From: Gammaproteobacteria bacterium
GTDB lineage: Bacteria > Pseudomonadota > Gammaproteobacteria > UBA9214
Assembly (NCBI GenBank): GCA_030635865.1
Contig: DAOVYA010000121.1
Coordinates: forward strand, 1 to 5,688
Direction of reading: 5' to 3'
Length of the DNA: 5,688 nucleotides
Every line of letters starts with the position of its first letter. The stretch's first letter is position 1. A program made the translations under genes and the position numbers. The notes below the pieces were generated by a model, which worked only from the letters and a program-made list of their open reading frames with translations, was not told where the DNA came from and did not search any database. Below, in pieces: positions 5,491 to 5,688 of this stretch.

Positions 5491-5688
5491 GGAAAAACAG
5501 GCAGATAGACAAATGCTGAGTACCCGGGATATTGCCGGCATGCTGAAAGAAAATGACGTATTGCCTACCCAGCAGCGCTTGATGATTGCCAGGGTATTGT
5601 TTGAGCGGCATCAGCATCTTTCGGCTGACCAGGTCATGAACAAGGTCAACACCGGCAAGGATAATGTTTCCAAGGCCACGGTCTACAA
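5489..5688 (+). CDS. Fur-superfamily transcriptional regulator (N-terminal part, 3' end beyond window)
   Basis: Open from ATG 5489 to the window end (66 codons plus 2 bases). After a polar start (MEKQADRQMLSTRDIAGML) comes KENDVLPTQQRLMIARVLFE, then HQHLSADQVMNKVN and VSKATVY. This is the Fur-family winged helix: a T-x-Q-R segment in the first helix pair, H-x-S-A-(D/E) before the next helix, and ATVY in the recognition helix. The metal-binding dimerisation domain is outside the window, so Fur, Zur, PerR, Irr and Nur types cannot be told apart and no gene symbol is given. The family uses Fe, Zn, Mn, Ni, heme or peroxide as signal and usually represses. Another start at ATG 5513 (MLSTRDIAG) would fit the family length as well; neither has a good Shine-Dalgarno. 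It lies 26 bp after thiO on the same strand, so read-through transcription is possible. Confidence 0.85.
   Translation, partial: MEKQADRQMLSTRDIAGMLKENDVLPTQQRLMIARVLFERHQHLSADQVMNKVNTGKDNVSKATVY

Overview
The window looks like chromosomal DNA from a gammaproteobacterium with type IV pili. GC content is moderate and coding is dense. Four classical type III prepilin leaders are followed by a PilY1, and a glycine oxidase gene sits next to the pilin cluster. In Pseudomonas aeruginosa a D-amino-acid/glycine oxidase gene likewise flanks fimT-fimU-pilV-pilW-pilX-pilY1, so the class-level placement rests on synteny and protein character. No species is assigned.

Minus strand, about 4080 down to 1: a five-gene minor-pilin (pilus-tip/priming) operon, read right to left as fimT/fimU-like (GspH family), pilV, pilW, pilX, pilY1. 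Gaps are only 15, 10, 22 and about 14 bp, and pilV, pilW, pilX and pilY1 each have a recognisable Shine-Dalgarno sequence. The pilY1 reading frame is open to the window edge, so its C-terminal part lies outside. The minor pilins are expected to form the initiation complex at the tip of the pilus and to present PilY1, the adhesin and retraction-control protein. This PilY1 lacks the N-terminal von Willebrand A region of the P. aeruginosa protein and passes almost directly from signal peptide to the beta-propeller region.

Divergent intergenic region, about 4081-4304: leaders for both transcription units. On the plus strand it holds a strong Shine-Dalgarno sequence followed by a 22-codon ORF that stops 4 nt before the thiO ATG. 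ThiO itself has no Shine-Dalgarno sequence, so translational coupling is a plausible reading.

Plus strand, 4305-5462: thiO, an FAD-dependent glycine oxidase that makes iminoglycine for the thiazole half of thiamine. Then, at 5489-5688, comes the N-terminal third to half of a Fur-superfamily regulator cut by the window edge. A perfect 6-bp inverted repeat overlaps its start codon and a candidate -10 element.

No RNA genes, CRISPR arrays, insertion sequences or attachment sites were seen. The window is mostly a well-known arrangement. The points worth a second look are the short PilY1, the thiO upstream ORF, the operator-like repeat at the Fur-family gene, and the recurrence of acidic calcium-type loops in FimT, PilW and PilY1.
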